Shown: positions 40,541 through 55,100 of the stretch, one piece after another
Numbering within the stretch: position 1 is the first letter of the stretch
How the letters are laid out: each line of letters begins with the position of its first letter
Source: Hyalella azteca
Lineage: Eukaryota; Arthropoda; Malacostraca; Amphipoda; Hyalellidae
DNA: 64,000 bases
NCBI RefSeq assembly: GCF_000764305.2
Contig: NW_025943634.1
Span: 290,830 to 354,829 of the forward strand
Direction of reading: 5' to 3'
Translations under genes and position numbers: made by a program
The notes under the pieces: model-generated
What the model saw: only the letters and a program-made list of their open reading frames with translations
What the model was told of the DNA's origin: nothing
Databases searched by the model: none

Positions 40541-43500
40541 ATGCCTCCTACACTGAAAAGCATCAACAAAAAACTGAAGGAAAATTTAATTTTGAACGCA
40601 GAAAGGGACAATTTTGCATCAATTTTAGAAAACTCTTCATTCACGGATATTTTCCGATATTTGTGGGCTTCTAATCTCAAAGACCAAATCGAGCTGCCTA
40701 ACGTTGGATTGTCGACCAACAAGAAAGATGCTCGGCTATCAGACGCGTTCAGGAACCAAGGCAATAGGCTATACCGGGATCAAAAACTAGTGAAGGCTTT
40801 AGAGGCGTATAATTACGCAGTGATCTCAGCCCCTCATCCTGAAACATATCTACCAGAAACTTCACAGGATTTTACTGAAATTCCCTTCATAAGCAAATAT
40901 GGAAACGATGAATATTCTCATCTATCATTCGCGTATGCCAACCGGTCAGCTCTTTTGTACGAAATGAAAAAATTCACCGAAGCACTAAAAGATATCAACG
41001 CTGCGCTAATGTACGGATACGGAAAACAACACAAATTATGTGAGAGGCGAATAAAATGTCTAATTGGACTGGGAAAATTCAACGAAGCTCACGCCATTGC
41101 TAATTTGCTTTATGAAAAGATAGACAATTTTTCACTTGATAGTAAAGAGGCTAAAGATTTCAAATCGGGTTTGCGGAAGCTCGTTGCCAAGTGCAATACT
41201 CCAAAGAAGGTTGATGACACTGAAGCGCACACCAATGACATTTCTACAACGACTGGTAAAGTTTGTACCGATATAACGAATAATCGACGTCCGCTGTGCA
41301 ATATTGGAATAAAATCAATAATTGAGGATCAAACAGATGATGCATTATCAGCGCTAATGCCAAGCACCAGAGGCGACCGAGGCTCAGTGAACTCGTGCGT
41401 CAGCGTCCAGTTCTCGGCTGCAAAAGGGAGGCACCTCGTGGCTCGTAGGGACATTCCTCCAGGTATTAAAAGTATTTAATAATATTTATAATCTTTGCAA
41501 AAACTTCTTCTTCAAGTTTATTTTAATCTTGAGATACAAGTTGAAATTTCGAATTCAGAAGTAAAATTGAAGTGACCTTATACTGGGAAAAATTCTGGAC
41601 GAAGTAGTATAACAGTTAAAATAATTCTTAACAACTCTAAAACAAAACAAAAGATAATGCTACTAAGTCTGGATATTATGTTTTTATTGAAAAATATCAT
41701 GATTTGATGACTAATGATAAATTTTATATTGTTGCTAGTGAGAATTCCAGAATTTGTAAAGATTATTTCATAAATCTTCCTATTCCAACTAATTGAATTA
41801 TTCCTGTTTTTTTTTTCTAGGTGAAGTTCTGATGGTTGAAGCGAGTCACGTGTCCCTCGTTCGTCTGAACAGCAACCTGCGCTCGTACTGCAGCTACTGC
41901 CTGGTCAGCGCCCATGTCCCCACGCCCTGTCCCACCTGCTCGCTCGTAAGCATTAAATTCGTCGTATATTGCTCTCTGTACAAGTTATTCAACGTAAGTT
42001 CATGTATTTATTTCTTCATTAATACAATGATTATTCTGTCACTTATAGCATTTTTTATGCGAGTACTCCGAATGGAAAGAGATTGGTCCCATGATACGAA
42101 ACCTGAATTGAACTCTCCGTTTCACAGATTAAAACCACATCTACCGCGTTGAAAAATTATTAAAAATCTTAAGATTTGTTACAGTAGAGCGTGTTTCAAA
42201 CTAAGCCATAAGCTCTGGCTGACATTCCGATTGATGGTCAAACCACCGACTGGGACGCTATCTTCTGGTTAAAATTCGAATAGGATTTTGTAATGATATT
42301 TAGCCAATCGTATACTTAATTACCTAAAATTCACATTCGAATATGGTTAGATAAGTGAAAATAAGGGATTGTAACAAAAATGTAGGGCTAACTTCTATAA
42401 TATACGAGATTGTGGTTAATTTGGTACTCGCTGGAAAGAATATGTGTAATTGTTGTTATTATTACGTGAGGCCTAATGATAGAAGGGATTGACCTATTAA
42501 ATTATATTAGTAAATGAATAAATGAGTTAATTTGTGGTTTGACCGTGCAAGGCCGTGTACTGCAGCCTCGCCTGCCGCGACGCCGCAGCAGGAGCCAAGG
42601 GAGGTCATCCTGCTGAGTGCTCCCTGCTGCCGATGCTCGTGGCGCTGCAACCTGACCTCGATGCTGGATTAGCCTTCAGAACATTTACCGCTCTGGGCTG
42701 GGAAAACTTCTCCAAATATGTCAAGGAAATTAAATTCAGCAAAAGTGGTCCATTGGACTCTCCAGCCAACGCCAGCAAAGATTCAAAAGATAATACGAAC
42801 AAAGGAGTCCTCGGCCAAAATGACACCGACTCGCTCGAAAAGCTTCTTGATGTTGGAGAAATGGACTGCAGATTTTTGTTTTCACTTGAGGGAAATCTCA
42901 CAGCCCGCAGACGAGAAGAAAAGCTTGACGCCGCGGTAGCCGCGCTTATTTTATTGAAAATTTTCCAAAACTGTTCTGAGTTTTGGAGGACGAAGGAAAA
43001 CTACATTGACCCTGTTTCGCTTGAAGTCGAGGATTTAGTAACGTTAGGTTCACATATCATGACAATTTATCTCAAAGTGCAATGCAATGCTCATTGTATT
43101 AAAGAACTTAAGATGAATAACGAATCACAAGGAGAGCAGCAATATTTTGATGTTGGTTACGGGCTATACCAAAAATTGAGTCTCCTCAACCACTCCTGCA
43201 ATGCAAACGCCCACCAGTCCAGCACTGGGATACGTAAAATCCTCTACTCCATCAGCAGCATAAAGAAAGGAGAAGAAATCACCATGAGCTATGGAGAAAG
43301 ATTTGCAAGTCACACTAAGGAAAATCGCATCAAAAGCTTGGCAGAAACGTATCATTTTAAGTGCAGTTGTATAGCGTGTGTTCATAACTGGCCATTATTT
43401 AAAGACTTGGCGATGAAGTTCAGCCTAAGATGCTGCAAGTGTTCCGGTGCCGTCGAACCGGCTTCTGGTAGATGTAGGATGTGCAACTTGGGACATAAAG

Positions 43501-43808
43501 TAAGTTCTGGTAACAAGAAGAAAAATCAAGGAAAGAAAGGGAAGAAAAATTCGCACAAGGATCAGTCACTCATCGCGTACGATGCGACTTCTGCAAACGA
43601 GGAAATCGCCCATGCCTGGAAGCTCTATAATGAAGCTCACAAAAACATAGCAAATGGATCGAGCTCTTTACAGGACATTGAAAAAGTCAGAAATCTTTTG
43701 TCATCTCTGGACAAGTATGCTCTCATGCCGAACAAGCCTTATATTGAGGCGCAAGAAACGTGTATGAAATGGTTCGACACACGTTCGAATGAAACATACT
43801 GTTGGTGA
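40541..43808 (+). CDS. SMYD4: SMYD4-like SET and MYND domain protein
   Basis: Three exons, 40541-41462, 41821-41945 and 42552-43808, join in frame to 767 residues; GT/AG borders are present at both introns. SMYD4 proteins are putative lysine methyltransferases with N-terminal TPRs. Seen here: TPR-like helices at about 67-105, 126-160 and 164-193; the first part of the split SET domain at about 284-321 (GRHLVARRDIPPGE across the exon 1/2 border); a complete MYND zinc finger with ligands C331, C334, C344, C347, C353, C357, H368 and C372, itself split by intron 2; the SET core NHSC at 562-565 and the GEEITMSYG motif near 589-597; then a CSCIAC post-SET cluster and an extra Cys cluster near 643-660. 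A Lys-rich loop (about 666-690) is unusual. The C-terminal helical region is short relative to the roughly 800-residue vertebrate protein. The order of domains makes the identification strong; substrates cannot be inferred. Confidence 0.95.
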
Positions 43809-43987
43809 ATTTCATGTCAGCTTTCCAGGCAGTTTGAATGTTTAGTCAAGTCCCCGGACTGGATGGGTGGATACGACAAGAACTTTTAATACCTTGTCAA
43901 GCTAGTGAATTTCCTGTTTATATGCCAGGTATCATAAAGTTATGTGAGGTAGTTTCTCTTGTATCAATTTTTTCAGCTAAAATTACC
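43809..43987 (+). other. probable 3' UTR of the SMYD4-like gene
   Basis: Follows the TGA at 43806-43808. If the AATAAA at 44140 is used, the UTR also contains dispersed repeat copy 4. Confidence 0.4.
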
Positions 43988-44138
43988 TTTTTAGCGCATT
44001 TTCTCATTTATGGAAAAAATGCACTACTGTGCTCGCCATGTCCGTCTGTCTGTCTGTCCGTCCGAGACCTCAAGTTTTCGTCGACTAGAAAATGCGCTCT
44101 CTGTCACTCACTGCTGTGAGTACTGAGTTATATTTTTT
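43988..44138 (+). repeat. dispersed foldback repeat, copy 4
   Basis: Sense-oriented copy of the 150-bp element beginning TTTTTAGCGCATTTTCTC. Its palindrome has one mismatch (ACTCACTGCTGTGAGT), and GTCGACTAGAAA replaces GTCGACGAGAAA. It lies just downstream of the SMYD4-like stop codon, and the sequence AATAAA begins two bases after it. Confidence 0.93.
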
Positions 44139-44139
44139 A

Positions 44140-44145
44140 AATAAA
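44140..44145 (+). promoter_or_regulatory. candidate polyadenylation signal
   Basis: AATAAA about 330 nt after the SMYD4-like stop codon, placed directly at the 3' edge of dispersed repeat copy 4. Confidence 0.4.
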
Positions 44146-45031
44146 AGACTGTTCCATCATCATAAAGAAAAAGTTTTCGGTCTTAGTTGGAGAAAAGCGC
44201 TTTGGATCTCATTTAAGCAGCACTGAGTAATTCGTTAGCTCGCCATAACACACCGTAAGAAACATAAATGACTATTGAGATTACGGCATACTGGTTAAAA
44301 ATTGTTATGCTCTACTAGGGAAAATGCGTTTGTTTTGTTCGTTTACGGTTGATCGCACTCGAGCACCCGGAACAGTTAAACATTTATCAATGCCCACAAT
44401 CTCGCACTGAAAACCGTAACATTTCGTACACCATTGATTGTGGTGGCAGATATATTCTCAAATCAAAAATTATCTATCAGACTATCACTCATGGGTTAAT
44501 ATAACTGGCTAACGAGCCCGAGCTATAGGGAAGAAGCAGGGTTGTCCTGTAATGAGATGAGCAAGAGTATGAACCAACTGAAACTAAGACGCCAGCTAAA
44601 GATAACGCGCAAGTGAGACGTCGGTCACTGTACAAGAGGAGGAGGGGGAAAATTCAGTGAATAATCTCACAACTGTTCCCGCTGTAATGACCTGCCTTCT
44701 TATATATCTTATCCAATGCACTTACCTGCCTACTTAACCCCACAAGTGATAGGCCTACTCAACTACTTAACCCCTCAATTGACCTGCCTACTTAAACTTA
44801 TAAGTGATAGGCCTACTCAACTACTTAACCCCTCAACTGAGACCCACCGTCAAGCATCGCAAGCTCTGTGGTTGTGCGTTTGTATGCACTGCTTCTAGGG
44901 ATGCAAGCTACAGTAAGTCTTCAGACAACGTAAGAGAGAAGCAGTAGAAAAAACAGCAGTAGTCACGAAAGCAATTAATTGTACAAATATATATTTAAGC
45001 TCATAGGCATGAAATGTTACATATTCACCTA
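44146..45031. other. intergenic stretch between two direct repeat copies
   Basis: No supported gene. It contains the 58-bp tandem duplication at 44724-44842 and is bracketed by dispersed repeat copies 4 and 5 in direct orientation. Confidence 0.5.
44724..44842. repeat. 58-bp tandem duplication
   Basis: Two copies of a 58-bp unit with ACCTGCCTACTTAA, AGTGATAGGCCTACTCAACT and ACTTAACCCCTCAA words. CCTGCCTACTT recurs at 44725 and 44783. The small frame over it (44716-44898) is a repeat artefact. Confidence 0.85.
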
Positions 45032-45178
45032 TTTTTAGCGCATTTTCTCATTTATGGAAAAAATGCACTATTGTGCTCGCCATGTCCGTCTGTCTGTCTG
45101 TCCGTGACCTCAAGTTTTCGTCGACGAGAAAATGCGCTCTCTGTCACTCACTGCAGTGAGTACTGAGTTATATTTTTT
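45032..45178 (+). repeat. dispersed foldback repeat, copy 5
   Basis: The cleanest copy: 13-bp inverted arms AGCGCATTTTCTC and GAGAAAATGCGCT, a GTCTGTCTGTCTGTCCGTG core and the perfect palindrome ACTCACTGCAGTGAGT. It differs from copies 3 and 4 at only a few sites. Confidence 0.95.
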
Positions 45179-48134
45179 GTTGACTTCATTAGGCGACTGA
45201 AACAGAATAGTTACTACTTACTACGATGTTAGGGATTGCGCGAAATTTGTTATTTTAGTTTTGATTCACCACCGATATGACTTCGTCAACGAATATTTCC
45301 TTATTTGTCATTGTTGCGTGCTCCACCACAGAGGGCCATGGTTGCATTAGTTCTGATAATATATGTGATTATAATGTGCGTGTAATTTGAGTGGTGCTTG
45401 AATAATTGTCTACATGTTCTTTATTCATGTGGGTAGTGTTTGGCACCATATTCAGTGTTTAGCCAATTGGTATTGTCCTAAATTGGGTCTGGCTTTACAA
45501 TACGGAAAGGCTCCGAATCTCTAATCCGAAAGTAGAAAATGAGGTAAAAAAACGCACGGTTTATTTATATTTTGATGTCTTATATTTATCGGCTATTTGT
45601 TATAAGATTCATTATCATTTTATTCATCTTTTATCTGTCACTATACCCACGACAACGATACATAAGCATTGTGACTCAGTCCAGCTAGAGACCAAATTAA
45701 ATAAGAGCCTCCACACTTCCAAAACAAAGATCTTTCATCTAAAAAGAAATTTCTAACTTAGGAACCTTTAACTCTGGATGACTTATAAAAGCTTTTGGAC
45801 ATGGAAAATGAAAAAAAAATTCTTAAAATAATTTATTTCTCATAATAAATATTTCTCGGTTGCATCCTCGTTCAGCGATACGGTCGGTAAAATTTGGGTT
45901 GTACGCGACTGAAAAAAATCGTTATCACAACAGAAAGTGATTGGTAAGACTGAAATGATTGGCAAGGCACGTCACATGCGGGCACACCGAACTGTGCGAA
46001 TCCTCAACGAACATAACTTCCTTTCAGGTGACAAGATCGAATAAATAATAATCTGAAATGCCTTCATATATGGTCTTATTCATGAGTGGCGCTTATTGGA
46101 AATATGTGAAAGTAATCTGCAATATTGCAATACAAGTACTCTTTGTCACCCGAATAAATACATATTATGTACAGGACGATCGAAAAAAAGTCATACCGTA
46201 GACACATTTCGTATGACGTTTCGCCTTAGCGAATGGCTTTAAACGTAAGGGCTTCGGAAGGAGCTTAACGCAGCAACACACTACGTTACAAACATAAACT
46301 ATAATCCAAACATTTAATTCAAGACCATTTAAGATAACCCGATTAGCAGAATGGCAAATTATCCACGTATTCAACAGCAGAAAATGTCAATAAAATCGAA
46401 CATATTTTCATTACGTACGTCGAAATTATTGTGAACATAAACAAGTTTAAAATACTCATCTAAGTCTCGCTTCTTAACCGAGGAGTAAGAACAACAAAAC
46501 AATAAGTACATCACTGACTAGTACAAGGCATTGAAAATATGCTTCGTTTCTCCAGTTCATGAGGTTTTCAGAAAGTAATTTGCGCATCATTATACATATT
46601 TCACTATACTTTTCGCTATGAAAATAATTCTCGCATCATTATTACATATTTCATCATGACATTTTCTTTGAGACTCAACCCAAGACCAAAGTTGGTCTGG
46701 GCGCTTTAGGCCGCAGCCAGTGCAGCAGCTTGTACTGCTCAATTATTGTACTTTATTCATCAACATTAAGGAACATTCGACAGTGATGGGCAACGTACAG
46801 GTTGATATAAGCTTGATGGGCACATTGATATAAGGGATATAAGGATAATCTCTCTACTGCATATCGTCGGGTTAAACTTCATTCAATATCTGGTAACCTA
46901 TTCTCAACATGAAGCACGAGAGCGATGCATGGCATGAACATTGAACAGTAAAACTCGGTCTAATAAAACAACTACACACGAGATTACGTAAGCTACTTAT
47001 TTGCAAATATTTCGTTCGCTCCAGTTCATTCGAATTTTTCCACCTAATAATTTTCATTCTAAAATCAGCTTCAATGATCTAAAATGTTGTAATATTATTG
47101 TCTACTTCATACAAAATAATTTGAGTTTTTATGTTTACACAGAAAACTCTAGATCCCAGAGGGAAGTGATCTGAAACATTATTGCAATGCAGGACATATT
47201 TCTATTGGATATATTCAGTCTGATAAGTTGTATACTCCCTTCATTTACTCACTATTCAAGTTAACAATAGAAAAACGCACTTATTGCCTTATGCGAGACC
47301 CATGACGAAATAGAACTGAAGTCCACTTGAAATGTTTGAATTTAGCAATTTCTCTCTACAAAATTCGCGGCAAGCATAAACAAAGCACAATTATTACCCT
47401 GATTTGATGCCTAAAACTCAACTGGTCACGATAATGCAGGTAAACCTTCAACCAAAATAATGGCATTAACATAAATCCTAGGATATCGTCTGGCACAAAC
47501 ATTGTTAGGATATCGTCTGGTAACATCACATTCTGAAATAATGCATCAACAAAAAATGGATTAGTTTTGCAATTAATATACACGCACTAGAATTATCTAA
47601 TACAGTAACACATTTTTTCTCGTTTCTAGTGTACACAATCGAATGGCAGTTGAAACTTTACAGCTTCTCCACAACAAACCCAAGTATGCGCTGGTCTCGC
47701 AACATGAGTATTCCTGAAGAATGAACAAACTTGCTCATCAACAACAAATAAATCAACAATAATACAGTCTGTTGGTGTGTAGAGGAAATAACAATTAAAA
47801 TCAGCAAACTTCCAGTTTCAAATTCGTAAAACTCCTATAAATTTTAACACGATCCAGTATATTGGAAATAAGTAAAAATAAAATTCACTGTCATGCGATA
47901 TAGAATCTTGCACCGCTCGATTATTCTGCCTTCAGGCACTGATACGAACATGAAAGGTAAAAACACGTTTTCAAACATGCATTCTCAGTTCTCCCAATAA
48001 TTTGAGCAGGTAGCAGCAGAAGTTTAATAGTGACCAAAACAATGGAATCCATGGAGGTGATGTTGGTCGAGGTGATGGTGGTGAGGCTGCAAGGTCGGAG
48101 TAAAGCGAGCAGCTGATTTGGCACGTCAAGCAGT
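45179..48134. other. intergenic DNA or 3' UTR of the minus-strand gene
   Basis: No coding exon supported. If the alternative last exon of the RTN4IP1-like gene (48135-48171, minus) is used, part of this stretch is its 3' UTR; a minus-strand AATAAA (TTTATT as written, about 46751) is one of several candidate signals. Confidence 0.4.
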
Positions 48135-48171
48135 TCAGGTTAATTGGTAACGAGATGTCAGCGGTCTTGCC
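48135..48171 (-). CDS. candidate alternative last exon, RTN4IP1-like gene
   Basis: On the minus strand a strong acceptor (GTTCCTTTTTCCAG) ends at 48172. Joined to the donor TTCAG|GTCAGC at 49303/49302, the frame continues for twelve residues (RARPLTSRYQLT, the first Arg codon spanning the junction) to a TGA at 48135-48137. This would replace the repeat-derived tail read from the last long exon and gives a total of 514 residues. Only transcript data can choose between the two ends. Confidence 0.4.
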
Positions 48172-49130
48172 CTGGAAAAAGGAACATCGAAAAATATTTT
48201 ATGGATACTATGTATTTGAATGATGAATGAATTACAACTTTTTTTATCTACCAACACTGTAATATCCTCCTACAAAAATCGTCCCATATTCATGTAAGTC
48301 CGATGAAAATTAAGAAGTTTATTTCAAACAATGGTTGCTCGACAGCGGTGTAGAGCCATTCTAGCTGACACTCAAGTTTAGATCAGCTAATGTTATATAA
48401 ACATCAGGTCATGTCTTCAAATTATCAAAAGAAGAAGAAAAAAGAATTTAAATCCAAACGAATGTAATATTATTATTTTTGATATAACGAATGTTAATAT
48501 AAAAAGCGAAGGAACACACCAGTTAGTCACTAAAAACTCACACAAAGCCATTTGAAGAGCGCGTGAAGGGGTAGAGGCACTGAGGGACAATACAAAATTT
48601 TAATGTCATGGATAAAGTTTCAGAAGATCTCGACATAGTGTTTGGCTCACATCAGCCTGCACTTTAAATATTTAGTTTAAGAGCTAATCAATTACATGCG
48701 TGTTATTGTTTAACAAAAGAAACAGGTAGAACACAATAAAGAATTCTATATATTATTATTATTTCATTAATATATTCATATTACTAATATATTTTTCAAC
48801 ATAGAAAATTTTCACTAAAACCCTAAAAGTTACTTTTTGAGATGGACAGATGAAACTATAATTAATTTCACCCAAGAAAATAGATGAAATAAAGATTCAT
48901 TTCAAAATGCTCCAGGTCAAATGCTTCGTTGTGAGCTTATCAATTCGTGAACGAATTTAGCGACATGATATAATCGTCAGCTACAGTAATAGAATACAGC
49001 CACTCACAATACATAAATGAATAACTATAGATGAAAAATGCTGATGCACGAGGCAGGGTGCAATATCAATTCCAATCAGGAAATCGGGGAAATCTCAACT
49101 CACCTGATAACCGAAGGCGTTAATAAATTT

Positions 49131-52100
49131 TTATGTAACCTGAACCTCACGACGGTCCTGCCACCAACTTTTGGCTGACCTGAACCTCTCGACGGTCGTG
49201 CCAGGAACTTTTTGGCTGACCTGAACCTCCCGACGGTCGTGCCAGGAACTTTTTGGCTGACCTGAACCTCCCGACGGTCCTGCCAGGAACTTTTTGGCTG
49301 ACCTGAACCTCACGACGGTCCTGCCGACTTGCTGCGTCGAGTCGACATGCGCGAAGGCGAGCTCAGCGTCCTGGCAGTTGAATGCTTTGTCGACGACGGC
49401 GCGCAGTTTGCCCTCCTCCACCAATGGGGAAATCTGCCGCAGGATTAGCCCGCTCTCCGTTGGCACGGAGCCGTACCAGGAGCCTTCCAACCAGCGGGAC
49501 TGCAAAGCAACAGAGAATAAGCCAAGCTGTTACCGCAGGAATTCATAACATTTTTTGAACAATTAGGGTAAAAACGTTTTTCCCTTCAAACTTCTTCATA
49601 ACTCATTCTTAACAACCAATAAACTGTTAGTAAAATATGGAAAAAATACTACAACGATGATAAAATTCAGGTAGCAATTTGGAAAACATTAATTCTAGCG
49701 TTGTCTAGACCAGTGGTTCCCAAACTTTTTCAGGCTGGCGCCCCCTTTGGCTCCCTAGTGAACTTCTAGCGCCCCCCCACAGACACATATTAAAAATACG
49801 CCACTTTCTTGAAATTTAGTACGCTGCAATTTTAATAGATAAATGTTAAACACAAATGTGTATTTCATAAATAGAACCCCATTTAGTGAACCAATATGTT
49901 TTTCAGCTGTTTTAACTGTTTCAGCACTAGAAACCTAGGACGTCTCGGGCGAATTCACGGCCGGACGCGTGGCCGGTCGCACGACCAATCTCCAAATTCA
50001 ATTATCAAGTAATATCTCCCAAACTAATGAACGCAGCACAAGGAAACTTGAAACATATATTCATCAGAACCTAACGTTGATTTTGAGCTCGTAAAAATTT
50101 TTAAATTTCGCCTTCATTCGTGAGTTATATTGCGATAAAGGCCGAAACTCGCAGTGATCAAAGAATTTCTTCTAAACTACTGAACATATTTGAACGAAAT
50201 TTTGAATTTTATTCGAGATCAAGGATGATCTCGAATTCAAGGATGATCTCAATGATGATTCCTAACTACTAGGCGTTGATTTTTATGACTTTTAAAAATT
50301 TTTTATTTTACCTTCGTTTGCGAGTTTTTTTTTTCATTTCACAGTCATTCTTGATTTCACACTTCCTTATATTCGGCCCGTATCGCTGGATAATTTGTCG
50401 CTTAAATTCGCGGCGATCAAGAAATATCTTCTAAACTGCAGAACAGATTTCAACGAAACTTTGTATATAAATACCTAACCTTTCAACGGTGATGTTTAGC
50501 TCGCGACAATTTTTTTATTTTGCTTTCGTTCGCGAGTTATACAGATATAGGAGGAACAACCGGCTTTTCTACCGGCCGGTTTAACCAAGAGCCGTTTACG
50601 TATATCTGTATACGTATAGTCGTATAACTCGCAAACGAAGGCAAAACGAAAAAATTGTAGCGAGCTAAACATCACCGTTGTTAAGGTTAGGTATTTAAAT
50701 ACCAAGTTTCGTTCAAATCCATTCAGTAGTTTTGGAAGGAATTTCTTGATTACCGCGAATTTAAGCACGTATTGCTGTTTAAATCACGAATGAAACTCGC
50801 GAACGAAGGCACAATCGAAAAAATTTTCAGGAGCTAAACATCACCGTTCGGTAGTTAGGACTGTAAATTCAAAATTTCGTTCGAATCTGTTCAGTAGTTT
50901 GGAAAGAATTCCTTGATCAATGTGAATTTCGGCCCGTATCGCCATATAACTCTGGCAAAAACAATTGAAGGCAAAATTCAAAAAATTTTCACGAGCTTTA
51001 AATTACCGTAAGGTCCTAATGAATGCGTGTACCGAGTTTCATCGAGTTAAGTTCATTAGTTTGAGAGATATTCCTTGATCACTGAATTTGGAAATTGGCC
51101 GTGAGACCGGCCGCGAGTCCGGCCGTTAATTGGTCGGAGAAGTAAACCCAGGAGAGGTTAAAAAAATATAACTCAGTACTCACTGCAGTGAGTGACAGAG
51201 AGCGCATTTTCTCGTTGACGAAAACGTGAAGTCACGGACGGACAGACAGGCGGACAGACGGACGGACATCGCGAGCACAATAGTGCATTTTTTCCATAAA
51301 TGAGAAAATGAGCTAAAAACAGATCTGGGTGAAAAAACCATCGCTGGGAGTCATGTGCTGCACGTGTTGTGTACAAATCGTCAAACAAACGTTCGAACTC
51401 TTGACTTCGACTTCGGACTGCCGCCCCCTCTATCGCCCCCCTATCGCCCTCTTCTTCTTTACCGCCCCCCCAAAATCTTTCCATCGCCCCTAGGGGGGCG
51501 ATGGAAAGATTCGCCCACTTTGGGAACCACTGGTCTAGACACTGTCTATGCGTTGAATCTAACGCAATGGTTTCCAAAGTGGGCAATATCGCCCCCCTGT
51601 GGGCGGTGGAAGGATCTGGGGGGAGGCGGTGAGAAAGAAAATGGCAGTAGGGGGAGGCAGTCAGCGAAGTCGAAGTCAGAAGTTCGTACGTTTGTTTGAC
51701 GATTTGTACACAACACGTGTAGAACATGACTCCGAATCGAATAAATTTTCACGAGCTAAAAATCACCGTTTGGTAGTTGGGAATTTATATTCAAAATTTC
51801 GTTCGAATCTGTCCAGTAGTTTGAAATAAATTCTTTGATCACTGTGATTTTCGTCCCATATCGCCATATAACTCCCGAATGAAGGTGAAATTTAAAATTT
51901 TTTCACGAGCTAAACATCACCGTTAGGTCCTAATGAATATATATGTTCCAAGTTTTATCGAGCTGCGTTCATTAGTTTGGGAGATATTACTTGTTCACTG
52001 AATTTGGAGATTGGCCGTGAAACCGGCTGCGAGACCAGCCACGAATCCGGCCGTAAATTTGTCCGAGCCGTCTTGAATTTCTAGTGCTGAAACAGTTAAA

Positions 52101-55100
52101 ACTGTAAAAAAATATATTGGTTCACTAAATGAGGCTTTATTAGTGAAATACACATTTGTGTTTAATCTTTCTCTTTTAAAATTGTAGCGTACTTATCATC
52201 AAGAAAGGGGCGTTTGTTTTGTATGTGTCTGTCGGGAGGAGGGCGCTAGAGATTCGCTGGGGAGCGAAAGGGGTCGCCAGGCTGAAAAAGTTTGGGAACC
52301 ACTGCTCTAACGTATAAAAAGCGGCAGACTATAACCTGCGAACCAACAAAAATTGTTTATAAGCGCAATCATTGCGTCTGAAAACAATACGAAGGTAAGC
52401 TTGTTCACAATAAAGGGCGTTTCCTACGTCCACATGATCAACACGTCATTGCTTACTTTACAGACGAGGAAACGCAGCCTGGAGTAGAGGGAGTAGAAGG
52501 CCCCCAGCACGACCCCCAGATCGTCAGCAGGCAGAGGGGGCAGAGCTATGCTCACAACTCTGCCGTCAGGATGGCAGTATTTCTTGGAAGCTTCGTGCAG
52601 GCCTGGGCCAGCAGGGTTAATGATGAAGTCGAACCTGACATCAAGGATCGGTTTCAACCCATGATGAAGTATTAACGTCCTGACTTTACTGAAGGTAAAT
52701 AAATGAAACTAAAATATACCAGCCCACCAGACGTTAAACGTTGTAATAACGTTGATTAAACGTCGTTTCAAATAAAACCGAATGGCAATCGAAGTTGTCA
52801 CTAACTTGGAGGGCGATAATTAAAATCAGTGGATAAGATGATTTTTAACAGTGCGGCGTAAGTCAAATTAATTATTTATCCAATTCATTCAAACAGTAAA
52901 GCACAAATAAATACGAGGTGCAACATAAGGGTCATAAGCACCACTCACTTATCCCTGAGCTCGAGCTCCTTGTCTAGCGGCGCCACGTCACAAGCTATGA
53001 CGTCATGCGCCCCAAGCATGGTCGCCAGCTCGGCGTGGTGAGACGAGGTGACGGTGGTGGTGACATGGCCGCCCCACGCGCATATCAGCTGCACCAGCAC
53101 CAAGCCCACGCCACTCACGCCCCCGTACACAAGGAACCTGCGTCACGAGCATAAGGGCCCTTACCATGGAGTGCGGATTACTGCTGCTGACAATTCGGAT
53201 TTGAAAATTTTCCTGCTATTATTGGCATTATAAAGTAGAATTTTCTGCTTTCATCACTGACTGCGTGTCATCCTTAGAACACAAATGATACACCTCCTTG
53301 ATGTTGATTACCCATGCAAACGTCTTCCACGTATTAGTCAAGTAACATTCTCGTCCCTTCGCGCACCTCTTGCCTTGTGCCTGCTGGCGCTGCGGGAGCT
53401 GACACTGCTGCAGGGCTCCCCAGGCTCTGACGAGGCTGAGAGGCAAGGCAGCGGCCGCCTCCATCGTCAGCTGCTGCGGTTTGTGGCAGGCGAGTGATGA
53501 CGTCACGACCAGGTACTCGCTGAGCGTTCCTTGGTGGTGCAGGGGCACGACCAGCCACACCTGCGGAGGGAGGGGGGTAATGAGTGGGGAATGTGGGTGA
53601 CCTGAGGGTAATAACGGGCTTGTGTGTCTCCTGAACAGAGTACAATAAGCGTAGTAAGGTACAATATACATTGTAGGGTACAATGTACACATTAAGCGTA
53701 GTAAGGTACAATATACATTGTAGGGTACAATGTACACGTCTGGTAGGATACAATATATACGTGTGGTAAGACACCATACACCTACAGTATATTAGTGTAA
53801 GGGTCTTATGCGTATTGTATATACCGGTATCGTCAATTGGGGTGACCGGCCACCGGGGGTGACTTCGGCCACACCTGCAACAGAAACAAATGACAGCAAA
53901 ACAAAATAATAAACATCGACCAATGTGACGGGTGACTTTGGCCATCGGGGTGACTTTGGCCAACGTTTATTATTTTGTTTTGCAGCCATTTGTTTCGGTT
54001 GTAGTGGTGGCCGAAGTCACACCAGTTGACAGTACTTAGTTCCTGAACACGGCACACAACATGGAGCAGCAGCACTTAGCACAAGAGGCAGCACATCAAA
54101 CAGGCAACACACATCACACACGCACCTCATCACCAACACTGAAGTCGTCCACATCTGCTCCAATGGCGACCACGACACCTGAGCAGTCGCGGCCGAGCAC
54201 CACAGGGAAGTCGCCGCTCCAGTTCTGCAACGACATCCGTGTTGTGACTTGTGACGAAACCAAATAGCATAAACAAACTTGTAAATTACGCACATAAAAC
54301 ACAGCATTGTACTTTAAGTGTGAGGAGAAACATTCCGCCATGTCATGCATTCATTGAGGATAGTGAAGACATGCATGAATAGAACAGGACTGAACATGAA
54401 TACATTGCGAGTCTCTGGTATTGTTTGCTCTCATTATTACATATATCAAGACGTACTCAATACAAAGTACAGCCAACCAGGATGTCCCCTCACAGTATTT
54501 TACTCAAAGCAACATACAGTCATACAGTGCTAGGATGACCCCTTACAGGATTGTACTTGTTTAAATGCCTCCTGGTGCCACGTCCGTACCCCTGGGCCAC
54601 CTGGATGTCCAGGTGATCAAGACCAGCTGCCTTCACCTGCACCAGCAGCTGGTCACGGGCTGTCAACTGTGGAGCTGGAACGTCTTCCACTACCGTGATG
54701 GCCTGCGGTCATCATAGTTCCTAAGTGACATCGTGCACCAACATAAACGGTGCTTCAAATACTGTGATGGCATGTGGTGATCATAGCTATGGAAATTGTG
54801 TACAAACATAAACGATAACTTGGCCAATTAAGAATGAGAACATGTGTCACAATTGCAGCTTATAAGTTATAAAAATTAAATGAAAAAGTTAGATATGTAT
54901 TGAATATTGTAAATAACAATGTCTTCAATACAGGGATTCAGAAAAAGTTCTAATGAAGAAAAAACCACTACTGAAAATCATTTTACAAGAGAAAAATAAA
55001 TTAAAATGCTACAAAGACAGACGATTTCCTCCCAGTATCATAACATTGCCAGTGATAATCACCATTGTATACAAATGCAGACAAAATAACCTTCAGCAAG

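Larger units (their letters stand above)
49500..52456 (-). other. intron 9 of the RTN4IP1-like gene
   Basis: 2.96-kb intron filled mostly by two hAT-type non-autonomous elements in opposite orientation (49711-51532 and 51565-52304), one of them carrying a further dispersed repeat copy. No independent gene is seen inside. Confidence 0.75.
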